This document shows, piece after piece, positions 42,189-50,458 of a DNA stretch of 64,000 nucleotides. Within the stretch, counting starts at the first letter, position 1, and each line of letters starts with the position of its first letter. The DNA lies in assembly GCA_022794255.1 (NCBI GenBank), contig JAAWEL010000040.1, positions 1-64,000 of the forward strand. Direction: 5' to 3'. Origin of the DNA: Lachnospiraceae bacterium. Lineage in GTDB: Bacteria > Bacillota > Clostridia > Lachnospirales > Lachnospiraceae. A program made the translations under genes and the position numbers. The notes beneath the pieces are model-generated. The model made no database searches. It saw only the letters and a list, made by a program, of their open reading frames with translations, and had not been told where the DNA came from.

Positions 42189-43370
42189 TCAGAGGGCCAT
42201 CCGGTAGATGGCGGCCATATCCTCCGGGTGCAGCACTTTTGCAGATCCTTTTTTTCCTCCGGCAGCCTGGGCACAGGAGCGGGTCATCTCAAGAATTTGT
42301 TCTTCTGCAGGTTCAATGCCGAGCTCCTTCATGTTTGTGGGCATTTGGATCTGGCGATAGAAATCTTCCATGGCAGCGATCCCTTTTAAAGCTGTCTCCT
42401 CATCAGTATTTCCAGGCTCTACCTCCATCACATTGAGCGCATATTTTACAAAACGGGGCAGACAGTCTTTGTAGACATACTTTGCCCAGGAGGGCCAGAT
42501 AGCAGCTAAGGCAGCCCCGTGGGTCACGTCAAACATGCCACCCATCTCATGCTCAAGCATGTGGGAGGAAAAGTCACCTCCGTCATTGCCGCAGCCGGTC
42601 AGGCCGTTGTGAGACAGGGAGGAGGCCCACATGACCTCAGCCCTTGCTTCATAGTTTGCCGGATCCTTATGAAGAAGCTTAGCACATCTGATGACTGTTC
42701 GGAGCAGGGCTTCTGCGATTCCATCTGTCAGTTCCATGTTTCCTCCATTGGTAAAATACCGCTCCATCGTATGCATCATAATATCCACACAGCCGGATTG
42801 GGTCTGATAGTCGGGAAGCGTCATGGTCAGCTCCGGATTCATGACAGCGAATACAGGGCGGGCCAGGTCATCATTGTAGGAACGTTTTTCGCCGGTTTTT
42901 TCGTTGCTGATCACACAGCTGTTGCTCATCTCGCTTCCGGCAGCAGCGATGGTCAGTACAGAGCCTACCGGCAGGCAGGACTTTGCAGTCCGGGTATGGG
43001 CAAAAAGCTCCCACACATCTAGCTCAGGCTCAGCCAGACCATAGGCGATTGCTTTTGCAGAGTCGATGACAGAGCCTCCCCCCACAGCCAATAGAAAATC
43101 AATTTTTGTTTCCTTTCCCAGACGGATCCCTTCCATCACCTTCTCCAGGCGGGGGTTAGGAATCACACCGCCTAACTCTGTGTGCCAGAGTCCGGCATCA
43201 TCCAAGGACTTTTTGATTCGGTCAATAAGGCCGGAGCGGACAGCGCTCTGACCGCCGAAATGGACCAATACACGGTTCCCTCCGGCTTTTTTGATCAACT
43301 GTCCAGTCTGGCTTTCCGTCTTTTTGCCGAAAACGACCTTTGTAGGGGTGTAGTAGTTAAAATTGAACAT
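42189..43370 (-). CDS. Iron-containing alcohol dehydrogenase (butanol dehydrogenase type)
   Basis: A 393-residue group III dehydrogenase. The nucleotide site is 'LLAVGGGSVIDSAKAIAYG'. The metal-binding histidines lie in 'FSSHMLEHEMGGMFDVTHG', and the N-terminal 'YYTPTKVVFGKKTE' matches the YqhD/BdhA sub-family, usually NADPH-dependent. It would reduce aldehydes formed by the aldolases or fermentation. AATGGAGGCGATTTGCT precedes the ATG. It is transcribed alone, divergent from the LacI 3 gene. Confidence 0.88.
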   Translation of the reverse strand: MFNFNYYTPTKVVFGKKTESQTGQLIKKAGGNRVLVHFGGQSAVRSGLIDRIKKSLDDAGLWHTELGGVIPNPRLEKVMEGIRLGKETKIDFLLAVGGGSVIDSAKAIAYGLAEPELDVWELFAHTRTAKSCLPVGSVLTIAAAGSEMSNSCVISNEKTGEKRSYNDDLARPVFAVMNPELTMTLPDYQTQSGCVDIMMHTMERYFTNGGNMELTDGIAEALLRTVIRCAKLLHKDPANYEARAEVMWASSLSHNGLTGCGNDGGDFSSHMLEHEMGGMFDVTHGAALAAIWPSWAKYVYKDCLPRFVKYALNVMEVEPGNTDEETALKGIAAMEDFYRQIQMPTNMKELGIEPAEEQILEMTRSCAQAAGGKKGSAKVLHPEDMAAIYRMAL

Positions 43371-43503
43371 AGCAAATCGCCTCCATTTCCGTATAGAGCC
43401 TTCAAGAATAACTTTGCAGGTTGAAAGCTTTGTTGATATAGTACACTCATCATATCAGAAAAGAGAGAAAAAGGAAAGAAGATTTAAAAATCCACAAAAA
43501 CTC

Positions 43504-43532
43504 TTGACAAAACTCCTTGGTTCATGTATCTT
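43504..43532 (+). promoter_or_regulatory. Promoter of LacI gene 3
   Basis: TTGACA (43504-43509) and TATCTT (43527-43532) are 17 bases apart. The operator 43538-43557 overlaps the predicted start point. Confidence 0.7.
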
Positions 43533-43537
43533 ATAGA

Positions 43538-43557
43538 TATAGAAAACGATTTCTATA
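43538..43557. promoter_or_regulatory. Operator copy 1 of LacI regulator 3
   Basis: TATAGAAAACGATTTCTATA is a 20-bp near-palindrome (one mismatched pair) with a central CG. It lies between promoter and start codon of LacI 3 and recurs twice before the ABC operon (44604, 44628). Confidence 0.8.
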
Positions 43558-43579
43558 GTAAAGGCCGCCGGAGGTAGCT

Positions 43580-44584
43580 ATGAGAGACATAACCATCAAG
43601 GATATTGCAAGTCAGGCAGGTGTTTCGATCTCTACCGTATCCAGAGTCATTAACGGGAATTATCCGGTCCGCCAGTCAGTGAGGGAGAAGGTGGAAGCTG
43701 TCATGCGGGAGCTGGAATACCATCCCAACGGGGTGGCCAGAAGCCTGCGGATCAACCGGACCAATCTGGTTGCTTTGGTGGTGGCAGATTTGTCGAATCA
43801 TTTTTTTATGGAGATTGCCAAAGGTTTGGAGGCAGAGGTGTCCCGGATGGGATACCATCTGGTGATTGCCAGTTCAGGAGGAGATGCAGAGAAGGAGAGG
43901 GAATTGATTGATACGCTGGTAGAGCGGAGAATCGATGCACTGGTGATTGCGGCTGTGGATGCTAAAGGAGATAAGCTGCTGAGATGCTTAAGACTTGGCA
44001 TACCAGTGATTTTAGTGGATCGTGCCATTCCAGGCCTCACTACCAGCCAGATTTTGTGGAATGATTTTGAGAGCTCTTATCAACTGACCCGTTTACTGAT
44101 TGAAAACGGGCACAGAAAGATTGGAATTGTCAATGTAACCTTGTCCAATCCTAACGGAAAGAACCGGCTGGAGGGATACCGGCAGGCTCTTGCAGATGCA
44201 GGGCTTACGGTGCCTGAGGAGTATGTGAGCCCTTCAAGTTTCAGCGAGGGCCAGGCATACCAGTATGTGATGGGATTGATGGAAAAGGGAAACCGTCCTA
44301 CAGCCATTTACTGTGCCAACAATGTGATGCTGGAGGGAACGCTTTTGGCATTGAGGGAATCAGGACTTAGGGTCTGTGAGGATATTTCTGTTGTGGTTTT
44401 TGGAAACCCTGTATGTAATAAGTATATCACTCCTCAGATCACCTCGGCAGAACAGGACAGCTATGAAATGGGATGCAGAGCAGGAGAAATCCTTGCTGGT
44501 GTATTGTCAGGAAAGGGTTTAACTCATACACAGGTTGTCATTCAATCAAGGCTTGTGGAGAGAGGATCCGTGAAAAGGATTTAA
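43580..44584 (+). CDS. LacI-family transcriptional regulator (SsuABC/aldolase locus)
   Basis: A 334-residue LacI/GalR regulator. Helix-turn-helix 'TIKDIASQAGVSISTVSRVI', hinge 'LEYHPNGVARSLRINRTNLV', then a sugar-binding-protein-like core ending in 'ILAGVLSGKGLTHTQVVIQ'. CGGAGGTAGCT precedes the ATG. Three operators of one type (before this gene and twice before the importer) indicate control of itself and the ABC/esterase/aldolase/kinase operon. Confidence 0.9.
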   Translation: MRDITIKDIASQAGVSISTVSRVINGNYPVRQSVREKVEAVMRELEYHPNGVARSLRINRTNLVALVVADLSNHFFMEIAKGLEAEVSRMGYHLVIASSGGDAEKERELIDTLVERRIDALVIAAVDAKGDKLLRCLRLGIPVILVDRAIPGLTTSQILWNDFESSYQLTRLLIENGHRKIGIVNVTLSNPNGKNRLEGYRQALADAGLTVPEEYVSPSSFSEGQAYQYVMGLMEKGNRPTAIYCANNVMLEGTLLALRESGLRVCEDISVVVFGNPVCNKYITPQITSAEQDSYEMGCRAGEILAGVLSGKGLTHTQVVIQSRLVERGSVKRI

Positions 44585-44595
44585 AAAATCCTTTT
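44573..44595 (+). terminator. Short hairpin overlapping the LacI 3 stop codon
   Basis: AAAAGGATT (44573-44581) and AATCCTTTT (44587-44595) form a 9-bp stem with a 5-base loop; the 3' arm ends in TTTT. It may be a leaky terminator between regulator and operon. Confidence 0.5.
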
Positions 44596-44603
44596 ATGGC
44601 GAG

Positions 44604-44621
44604 ATAGAAATCGTTTTCTAT
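44604..44621. promoter_or_regulatory. Operator copy 2 of LacI regulator 3
   Basis: ATAGAAATCGTTTTCTAT is the same near-palindrome in reverse orientation. Its centre is 24 bases from copy 3. Confidence 0.8.
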
Positions 44622-44627
44622 AAGAAT

Positions 44628-44645
44628 ATAGAAAACGATTTCTGT
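44628..44645. promoter_or_regulatory. Operator copy 3 of LacI regulator 3
   Basis: ATAGAAAACGATTTCTGT matches copy 1 in 17 of 18 bases. It ends 38 bases before the start codon of the permease gene. Confidence 0.8.
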
Positions 44646-44683
44646 TAAAAAATAGCAAAAGATGAGAAAAAAGGAGGGGAATT

Positions 44684-45460
44684 ATGAACAAATTGAAATT
44701 GCACCACAAGGGATTGTATCATATGATTTGCCTGGTTGTTTCCATTGCAACAGCCGTTATTGTCTGGAGTATTGTCTCGTCTATGCCGGACATTGGCAGT
44801 GTGATCGTGTCACCGGTTCAGGTCTGGGACGCTTTGCTAACAAATCTGTTATCGGGAATGCTTTGGATTCATGTTCGGGACAGTTTGTTTCGGGTGGTTG
44901 GAGGCTTTCTTCTGGGCTTTTTTCTGTCTGTTCCAGTGGCATTTCTTTTGGGGTGGTATGAGGGATTTCGGGTGATTGTAGAGCCATGGATCCAGTTTTT
45001 GCGGACGATTCCGCCGATAGCACTGATTCCTATTGTGATTGCCACCTTTGGAATTGGGACCAGCGCCAAGGTTGCCATTATTTTCTTTGCCGTTTTTCTG
45101 ACCATGGTGATAACGATATATCAAGGGGTTAAAAATGTGGATGCAACCTTGATTAAAGCAGCAAGAGTGTTTGATGCCAATGATGCGCAGATATTTTTTT
45201 ATGTGGTGGTGCCTGCAGCGATTCCGTTTATTCTCACAGGAGTGCGTCTGGGATTGGCGTCAGCATTGACGACACTGGTGGCTGCGGAGCTGACCGGTGC
45301 GGCCACTGGCCTTGGTACGATGATCCAGCAGGCCGGTATGTACTTTAAGATGGATGTGGTGCTGATGGGGATACTTGTGATCGGGATTATTGGGTTTTTG
45401 TTTGACAAGCTTGTTACCTTTATGGAGAAAAAACTGACTTCCTGGCAGGAGGTGAAATAG
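44684..45460 (+). CDS. ABC transporter permease, SsuC/TauC (nitrate/sulfonate/NMT1) family
   Basis: A 258-residue six-helix permease. The conserved 'FLRTIPPIALIPIVIATFGI' and 'KVAIIFFAVFLTMVITIYQG' segments and the EAA-like loop 'ATLIKAARVFDANDAQIFFY' are typical of the SsuC/TauC group, which imports sulfonates, taurine, thiamine precursors and similar. AAAAGGAGGGGAATT precedes the ATG. The ATPase gene follows without a gap. This group of importers with sugar-phosphate enzymes is unusual. Confidence 0.9.
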   Translation: MNKLKLHHKGLYHMICLVVSIATAVIVWSIVSSMPDIGSVIVSPVQVWDALLTNLLSGMLWIHVRDSLFRVVGGFLLGFFLSVPVAFLLGWYEGFRVIVEPWIQFLRTIPPIALIPIVIATFGIGTSAKVAIIFFAVFLTMVITIYQGVKNVDATLIKAARVFDANDAQIFFYVVVPAAIPFILTGVRLGLASALTTLVAAELTGAATGLGTMIQQAGMYFKMDVVLMGILVIGIIGFLFDKLVTFMEKKLTSWQEVK

Positions 45461-46255
45461 ATGGAGACAGGAAAAAAAGGCGGGCCGGAGATTGAAATTC
45501 GCGGAGTGACCAAAAGCTATGAGACCCGGGAAGGAAATTTTTTAGCTTTGGAGGAGGTAAACCTGGATGTGGAAAAAAATGAGTTTATCTGTGTTGTGGG
45601 ACCTTCTGGCTGTGGCAAGACTACCTTGATGAATATTATTGCCGGGTTGAATCCGCCTTCCACCGGAACGGTGAAGGTAAGGGGAGAAGTGGTTACGGGG
45701 CCGGGGAAAGGAAAAGGAGTGGTGTTTCAGCAGTATGCGCTTTATCCATGGCTGACTGTGGAGAAAAATGTGGAGTTTGGGCTTCAGATGAAGGGGGTGG
45801 AAAAGAAGAAGAGGAGAGAGATCGCTGAAAAGTATATAAAGATTGTGGGGCTGGAGAAGTTTGCCAAGGCTTATCCCAAAGAGCTGTCCGGCGGGATGAA
45901 GCAGAGGGTGGCGATTGCCAGAGCCTACACCACCGGACCAGAGGTGCTTTTGATGGATGAGCCTTTTGGTGCTTTGGATGCACAGACCAGAGCACAGCTT
46001 CAGGAGAATCTGTTGAATACGTGGCAACAGGAGAAGAAAACTTGCTTTTTTATTACGCATGATGTGGAGGAGGCTGTTTTGCTTTCCACCAAAGTGATTA
46101 TTATGAGTGCGGGGCCAGGAAGGATACGGGAGCTTGTGAATGTTGAATTGCCTTACCCCAGAAATCAGGAGACGAAGCTGACAGCAAAGTTTAATGAGTT
46201 GAAAAACCAGATTTGGAATAAGGTTTACCGGGAGTATCTTGAGAATGCGAAATGA
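45461..46255 (+). CDS. ABC transporter ATP-binding protein, SsuB/TauB type
   Basis: A 264-residue ATPase. Walker A 'GPSGCGKTT', Q-loop 'VVFQQYALYPWLTVEKN', signature 'LSGGMKQRVAIARAY', Walker B 'EVLLMDEPFGALD' and the switch His 'CFFITHDVEEA' are all present. It powers the permease encoded immediately upstream (stop and start adjoin). The binding protein gene follows after 181 bases. Confidence 0.94.
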   Translation: METGKKGGPEIEIRGVTKSYETREGNFLALEEVNLDVEKNEFICVVGPSGCGKTTLMNIIAGLNPPSTGTVKVRGEVVTGPGKGKGVVFQQYALYPWLTVEKNVEFGLQMKGVEKKKRREIAEKYIKIVGLEKFAKAYPKELSGGMKQRVAIARAYTTGPEVLLMDEPFGALDAQTRAQLQENLLNTWQQEKKTCFFITHDVEEAVLLSTKVIIMSAGPGRIRELVNVELPYPRNQETKLTAKFNELKNQIWNKVYREYLENAK

Positions 46256-46436
46256 AGAAGGGGTGCCAGAGATGCATGGGGCGGAGAATGGTTTTGGAAA
46301 GTTGAAATGAGGGGACTTTTCAGAAGAACCGTGGAAAAGCATGAGGGTTTTTGGGATTGGCTATAAACGTGGAATTATGAGAGAGAAATATGAGCTTCCT
46401 TTTTGGGTGCTTGTAAAAAATTAAGGAGGAAAAGTG

Positions 46437-47576
46437 ATGAAGAGACAGGTGGCAGTGTTGATGGCAATGGTGTTGGCAGCGGGAGTTTGTGGGGGATGTG
46501 GATTGTCTTCTGGATCAGGGAATCCGGCTCCGGAGGAGACGGCAGCTTCTGCGGCTTCATCAGAGGCAAAAGCAGAGGGAGAGGCGAAAAAAGAGGATGT
46601 GGCAGGAGAGGAAAAGGATAAGGAAGAGGAGGGAGAGAAGCCGGAGCGGGTTAAGATTAAGGTGGCGTATCACCCTCATATTACAGGGGTGGGAGGGATT
46701 CTCAATGGAATTGATAACGGGTATTTTGAGGAGGAGAATCTGGAGCTGGAACTGGTGCAGTTTACTTCCGGGGCTACGGAGCTGGCGGCAATGGCTTCCG
46801 GGGATATTGATATCGGTTATTTAGGCGTGGGGGCTCATGTATTTGCGCCTCAGGGACAGTGTACGATTCTGGCTTTAGACAGTACGGATTTGAGTGGTGA
46901 AATATTGGTGCATGGGGACAGTGGCTTTAAGACAATGGAGGATTTGAAAGGGAAGAATGTGGCGATTTCTGCGGGGACTACCTCGGAGCTGGTGCTTTCC
47001 ATGGCCCTGAAGCTAAATGGGATGGAGCGGAGTGATGTGAATATGATTAATATGGATGCTTCCGGAAAGGTTACTGCATTTATGACTGGGCAGATTGATT
47101 CCATCTCGATTGAGGCGCCGTATACGGATCAGATTCGTAAGGAAATGGGAGAGGATAAGGTTTTCACCATCAGCGGGTCCAAAGACTTTTTGCCAGAGGC
47201 AGTGTTTACAAACAGCTGGGTAACTACTAACAAGTTTTTGGAAGGTAATGAGGACGTGGTGGTGCGTTTCTTAAAAGCGTGGTTGCGGGGAACAGAGGAC
47301 CGCTACAATAATATGGAGGAGTCGGTTCAGAAGGTGGCTGATTACATCAATACGGATTATGATACTGCTTATCTGGTGGTGGAGAAGACCAACTGGATCA
47401 ACAATAAGGAGCTGAAAAAGCTGGTGGATGACGGGACTGTGAATCAGTGGTATGACACGATTAAGAATATGTTTTTGGATGCAGGTCTTTTGGAGGAAAA
47501 GTATAATGTTGGGGTAGAGGAATTTGTCAATCTGGATTATTTAAAGCAGGCTATGCAGGAAATTGGAGTGGAGTAG
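46437..47576 (+). CDS. ABC transporter solute-binding lipoprotein, SsuA/NMT1-like
   Basis: An approximately 379-residue secreted lipoprotein. Signal 'MKRQVAVLMAMVLAAG' leads to a Cys near 21 in a Gly-rich lipobox, then a long Ala/Glu/Lys-rich linker (about 25-70). The body has 'VAYHPHITGVGGILNGIDNG', 'LVQFTSGATELAAMASGDID' and 'VAISAGTTSELVLSMALKLN', the pattern of SsuA/ThiY-like binders. AAGGAGG lies seven bases before the ATG at 46437. The gap upstream (46256-46436) shows nothing distinct. The ligand may be a sulfonate, an ester or another small anion. Confidence 0.87.
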   Translation: MKRQVAVLMAMVLAAGVCGGCGLSSGSGNPAPEETAASAASSEAKAEGEAKKEDVAGEEKDKEEEGEKPERVKIKVAYHPHITGVGGILNGIDNGYFEEENLELELVQFTSGATELAAMASGDIDIGYLGVGAHVFAPQGQCTILALDSTDLSGEILVHGDSGFKTMEDLKGKNVAISAGTTSELVLSMALKLNGMERSDVNMINMDASGKVTAFMTGQIDSISIEAPYTDQIRKEMGEDKVFTISGSKDFLPEAVFTNSWVTTNKFLEGNEDVVVRFLKAWLRGTEDRYNNMEESVQKVADYINTDYDTAYLVVEKTNWINNKELKKLVDDGTVNQWYDTIKNMFLDAGLLEEKYNVGVEEFVNLDYLKQAMQEIGVE

Positions 47577-47579
47577 CAG

Positions 47580-48473
47580 GTGAGGGAAAAAAAGACGTTT
47601 ATACGAGATTATCAGGTTCCCGGATTCTTGGATGAAACAATCCTGTGTGATCTGTATAATGTGGATGGTTATGAGAAGGGCTCCTGTTCGGACAGGCCGG
47701 CATTTGTGCTGATTCACGGCGGTGGCTTTGTGGGAGGGAATAAGGATCAGTTTCTGGGAATGGCTTCCTGGCTGGCTTTGACTTTAAATGCTCTGTGTGT
47801 GACCGTTGGGTACCGTCTGGCAGAGGCTGCTCCCTGCCCGGCGCCGATTGTGGACTGCTTAGGAGTTTATCGGTGGATATGGGAATGGCAAAAGGAGCTT
47901 AAGGTAGATCCGGCGCTGGTGTTTGTGGTAGGAGGTTCACCAGGGGCGAATATTGGAGCAATGTCGATGCTGGCAGACAGAAGGATGTTAAAAAGCTTTT
48001 CTCTGGATCCGAAATTGGTATTCCAGCCGGTCAATGGGATTTTCCTTAACGGGATTTATGATTTGACAGATTTTTGTGAGCGGAATCCCGGGGAGAGGGA
48101 AAGGGTATACCGGTTTTTGGACCGTTCTGCCTGGGAGAAGGAGTTATGGGAGGAATATTCGCCTCGGTATCATGGAAAGGAGGGACGAAATATTCTGATG
48201 CTGCATGGAAGTAAGGACAGGATTGTGCCCTTGCAGCAATGTGTGGAGATGAAGGAAAGCATGGAGGCGGCCGGAGGACGTGCCTGGATTTATCCTTTTG
48301 AGGAAAAGGGCCATGGATGGTTTAATGAGGCAGAGAATCTTTATGGGGTATTAAAAAAAATTGAACAATTTGTCCGGTTCAGAAAAATGGAGGTGAGGAA
48401 ATATGGGAATAAGAAGTCCTGGGGAACTGTATCGCCATGCCATAGAAAATCATTATGGCCTTGGGGCGTTTAA
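47580..48473 (+). CDS. Alpha/beta-hydrolase (HSL-like esterase)
   Basis: A 297-residue serine hydrolase. Oxyanion motif 'FVLIHGGGFVGGNKDQF', nucleophile elbow 'VGGSPGAN' (Ser in GxSxG), acid in 'MLHGSKDRIVPL' and His in 'EEKGHGWFNEAEN' make a complete triad. No signal peptide, so it acts inside the cell, probably freeing a sugar or alcohol from an imported ester. The start seems to be GTG at 47580, three bases after the previous stop. The last 23 residues overlap the aldolase gene by 71 bases; a run of eight or more A residues at about 48354 lies just before the natural domain end. Confidence 0.82.
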   Translation: MREKKTFIRDYQVPGFLDETILCDLYNVDGYEKGSCSDRPAFVLIHGGGFVGGNKDQFLGMASWLALTLNALCVTVGYRLAEAAPCPAPIVDCLGVYRWIWEWQKELKVDPALVFVVGGSPGANIGAMSMLADRRMLKSFSLDPKLVFQPVNGIFLNGIYDLTDFCERNPGERERVYRFLDRSAWEKELWEEYSPRYHGKEGRNILMLHGSKDRIVPLQQCVEMKESMEAAGGRAWIYPFEEKGHGWFNEAENLYGVLKKIEQFVRFRKMEVRKYGNKKSWGTVSPCHRKSLWPWGV

Positions 48474-49392
48474 TACCTTTTCATGGGAGACTATGACAGC
48501 CGTGATGGAAGCGGCACAGGCAGAGAAATCTCCAGCGGTTCTTCAGGTATCCATGGGTGCCAGGAAATATGTAGGTCATTTTAAGGATTATGTGGATACC
48601 TTGCACAGACTGGCCGGGCGGTATGATGTACCTTTTTTTATTCAGCATGATCACTGCAATACCATAAAGGCATGCAGAGAGGCCATAGAGGCCGGGTGCC
48701 AGGCGGTTATGTTTGACGGTTCTCATCTGCCCTATGAGATGAATGTGAAAGAGACAACACAGGTGGTGGAGTATGCCCATGAGAAGGGCGTGTGGGTGGA
48801 AGCAGAATTAGGATGCCTTCCGGGTTTTGAAGATATGGTGTTCTCAGAAAAGGCCGTGTATACGGATCCGGATCTGGCAGCAGAATTTATTGACAAGACA
48901 GGCTGTGATGCCCTGGCTGTGGCAGTGGGAACTTCCCACGGAGGGGTGAGAGGGGAGGGTTATCTGCCTTTGGATTTCGGACTTTTGGAAAAAATTGTGA
49001 AGAGGAAACCAGATTATCCCTTTGTGCTTCATGGGGCTGCCTCTCTGCCTCCGGAGCTGATTGATGCCTGTAATCGTCAGGGGGGACAGCTGGAGTATCT
49101 GCGCAACTGCAGTGAGGAGAGCATTGCAAAGGCAGTGGCTTTCGGGGTTAGGAAGGTCAATATGGATGTGGACAATTTTCTGGTGTTTACCACTGCGGTC
49201 CGGGAGTTTTTTAATGAAAAGCCGGATCTCTATGATCCGAGAAAGTATTTAACGCCGGCCAGGGAAGCATTTCGTATGGAAGTGGAGCATAAGATGCGGG
49301 CGGTTCTTGGAAGCGCTGGAAGATATCGGACAGCTAGGGAAAAGGAGACTCTGTCCATAGAAAAAAAATCCGCTGTTTTCAGGGAGGATTAA
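48403..49392 (+). CDS. Class II aldolase, divergent member
   Basis: A 329-residue zinc aldolase. The usual 'HLDHG' is replaced by 'FIQHDHCNTIK' (catalytic Asp and zinc His kept). Other ligands are in 'AVGTSHGGVRGEG' and 'VLHGAASLPPELI', with 'RKVNMDVDNFLVF' at the end of the barrel and a C-terminal extension of about 40 residues. GGAGGTGAGGAAAT precedes the ATG. Its start lies inside the esterase frame, and the PfkB kinase gene follows after 2 bases, so the pair probably phosphorylates a ketose phosphate and then splits it. Confidence 0.85.
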   Translation: MGIRSPGELYRHAIENHYGLGAFNTFSWETMTAVMEAAQAEKSPAVLQVSMGARKYVGHFKDYVDTLHRLAGRYDVPFFIQHDHCNTIKACREAIEAGCQAVMFDGSHLPYEMNVKETTQVVEYAHEKGVWVEAELGCLPGFEDMVFSEKAVYTDPDLAAEFIDKTGCDALAVAVGTSHGGVRGEGYLPLDFGLLEKIVKRKPDYPFVLHGAASLPPELIDACNRQGGQLEYLRNCSEESIAKAVAFGVRKVNMDVDNFLVFTTAVREFFNEKPDLYDPRKYLTPAREAFRMEVEHKMRAVLGSAGRYRTAREKETLSIEKKSAVFRED

Positions 49393-49394
49393 CT

Positions 49395-50339
49395 ATGATT
49401 CGTGTAATTGGGCTGAATCCGGTAATTGACCGTACTTATTACATAGAGGATTTTTGTGTTGGAACAAAGTTCTACGAGATTCCTCCCAGGGCAGATGTGG
49501 GAGGAAAGGGAATCAATGTTGCCCGGGTTTTACGTATGATGGGAGAGCCCTGTGTTCTCTACGGCTTTGTGGGAGGGAACAACGGAAGGCTTGTGGAGGA
49601 GGAAATGGATGCCTGCCATGTGGAATTTCGGGCCTTTCACACAGAAGGGGAGACCAGAACCACGATCAATATTATAGACAATCGGAATGGAAGAGAAACT
49701 GAGATCACGGAGCCGGGAGTTTTAGTGGGGGAGAAGGAGGAAAAGCATTTTTTGTCTGTGCTGGAAAAAGAGTTGGAAGCCGGAGACTTTGTGATCTGTT
49801 CAGGGATTCCCATGAAAGGGATGAGTCAGGAAATATACCGCACAATCAGCCAGATCTGTCAGGAGAAAGGGTGCAAATGTGCCCTGGATGCCATGGGGAC
49901 TTATTTGGACCGATCGTTTCCCGGGGTGTATTATTTTTCCAAGCCTAATTTTAGCGAGCTGACAGACTTATTTGGAATAGAGGGACAGAATACTCAGGAG
50001 AATCTGTTAAAGTACGGTCAGGCCATGCAAAAACTCGGAGTGGAGAATCTGCTGATTTCCATGGGGGAGGCCGGAGGGATCTTTATGGATAATGCCCGGA
50101 TCCTTCAAAGTACAATTCCTAAGGTAAGGGTGGTGTCCACCATTGGATGCGGAGATTCTTCTGTAGCCGGATTTTGTCTGGGAGCAGAACGGGGGATGGA
50201 GAAGGAGGATTGTGTGAGATTAGCAATGGCGTGCGGAGCCTGCAATGCCATGTTCAGCAAGGTAGGCTGTGTGGAGCCGGAAACCGTGTGGAAATTGTTT
50301 GAGCAGGTGCAAATACAAAAGATTTCGTATACATCGTAA
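49395..50339 (+). CDS. PfkB-family kinase, 1-phosphofructokinase/tagatose-6-phosphate kinase type
   Basis: A 314-residue ribokinase-fold enzyme. N-terminal 'IGLNPVIDRTYYIEDF' and 'VGGKGINVARVLRMMG' match FruK/LacC, and the catalytic block is 'STIGCGDSSVAGFCLGAE' with a Cys where most members have Ala. It would phosphorylate a ketose phosphate to the bisphosphate used by the adjacent aldolase. CAGGGAGGATTAACT precedes the ATG. Last gene of the LacI 3 operon. Confidence 0.87.
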   Translation: MIRVIGLNPVIDRTYYIEDFCVGTKFYEIPPRADVGGKGINVARVLRMMGEPCVLYGFVGGNNGRLVEEEMDACHVEFRAFHTEGETRTTINIIDNRNGRETEITEPGVLVGEKEEKHFLSVLEKELEAGDFVICSGIPMKGMSQEIYRTISQICQEKGCKCALDAMGTYLDRSFPGVYYFSKPNFSELTDLFGIEGQNTQENLLKYGQAMQKLGVENLLISMGEAGGIFMDNARILQSTIPKVRVVSTIGCGDSSVAGFCLGAERGMEKEDCVRLAMACGACNAMFSKVGCVEPETVWKLFEQVQIQKISYTS

Positions 50340-50458
50340 GGAAATTGTTATAATTATCGGAAAATGTTCAATATTCTCTAAGGTATCATTAAAGTCTTTT
50401 GAAAATTTCTGTGATATACTGTTATCATCAGTAAAAGTCAGAAAGGAGCGGTGATACC

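Noticed and set aside
43538-43557. CcpA cre site
   Set aside because: The sequence resembles a cre box in its central CG, but the repeated local arrangement around a LacI gene fits a dedicated operator better; dual use is not excluded.
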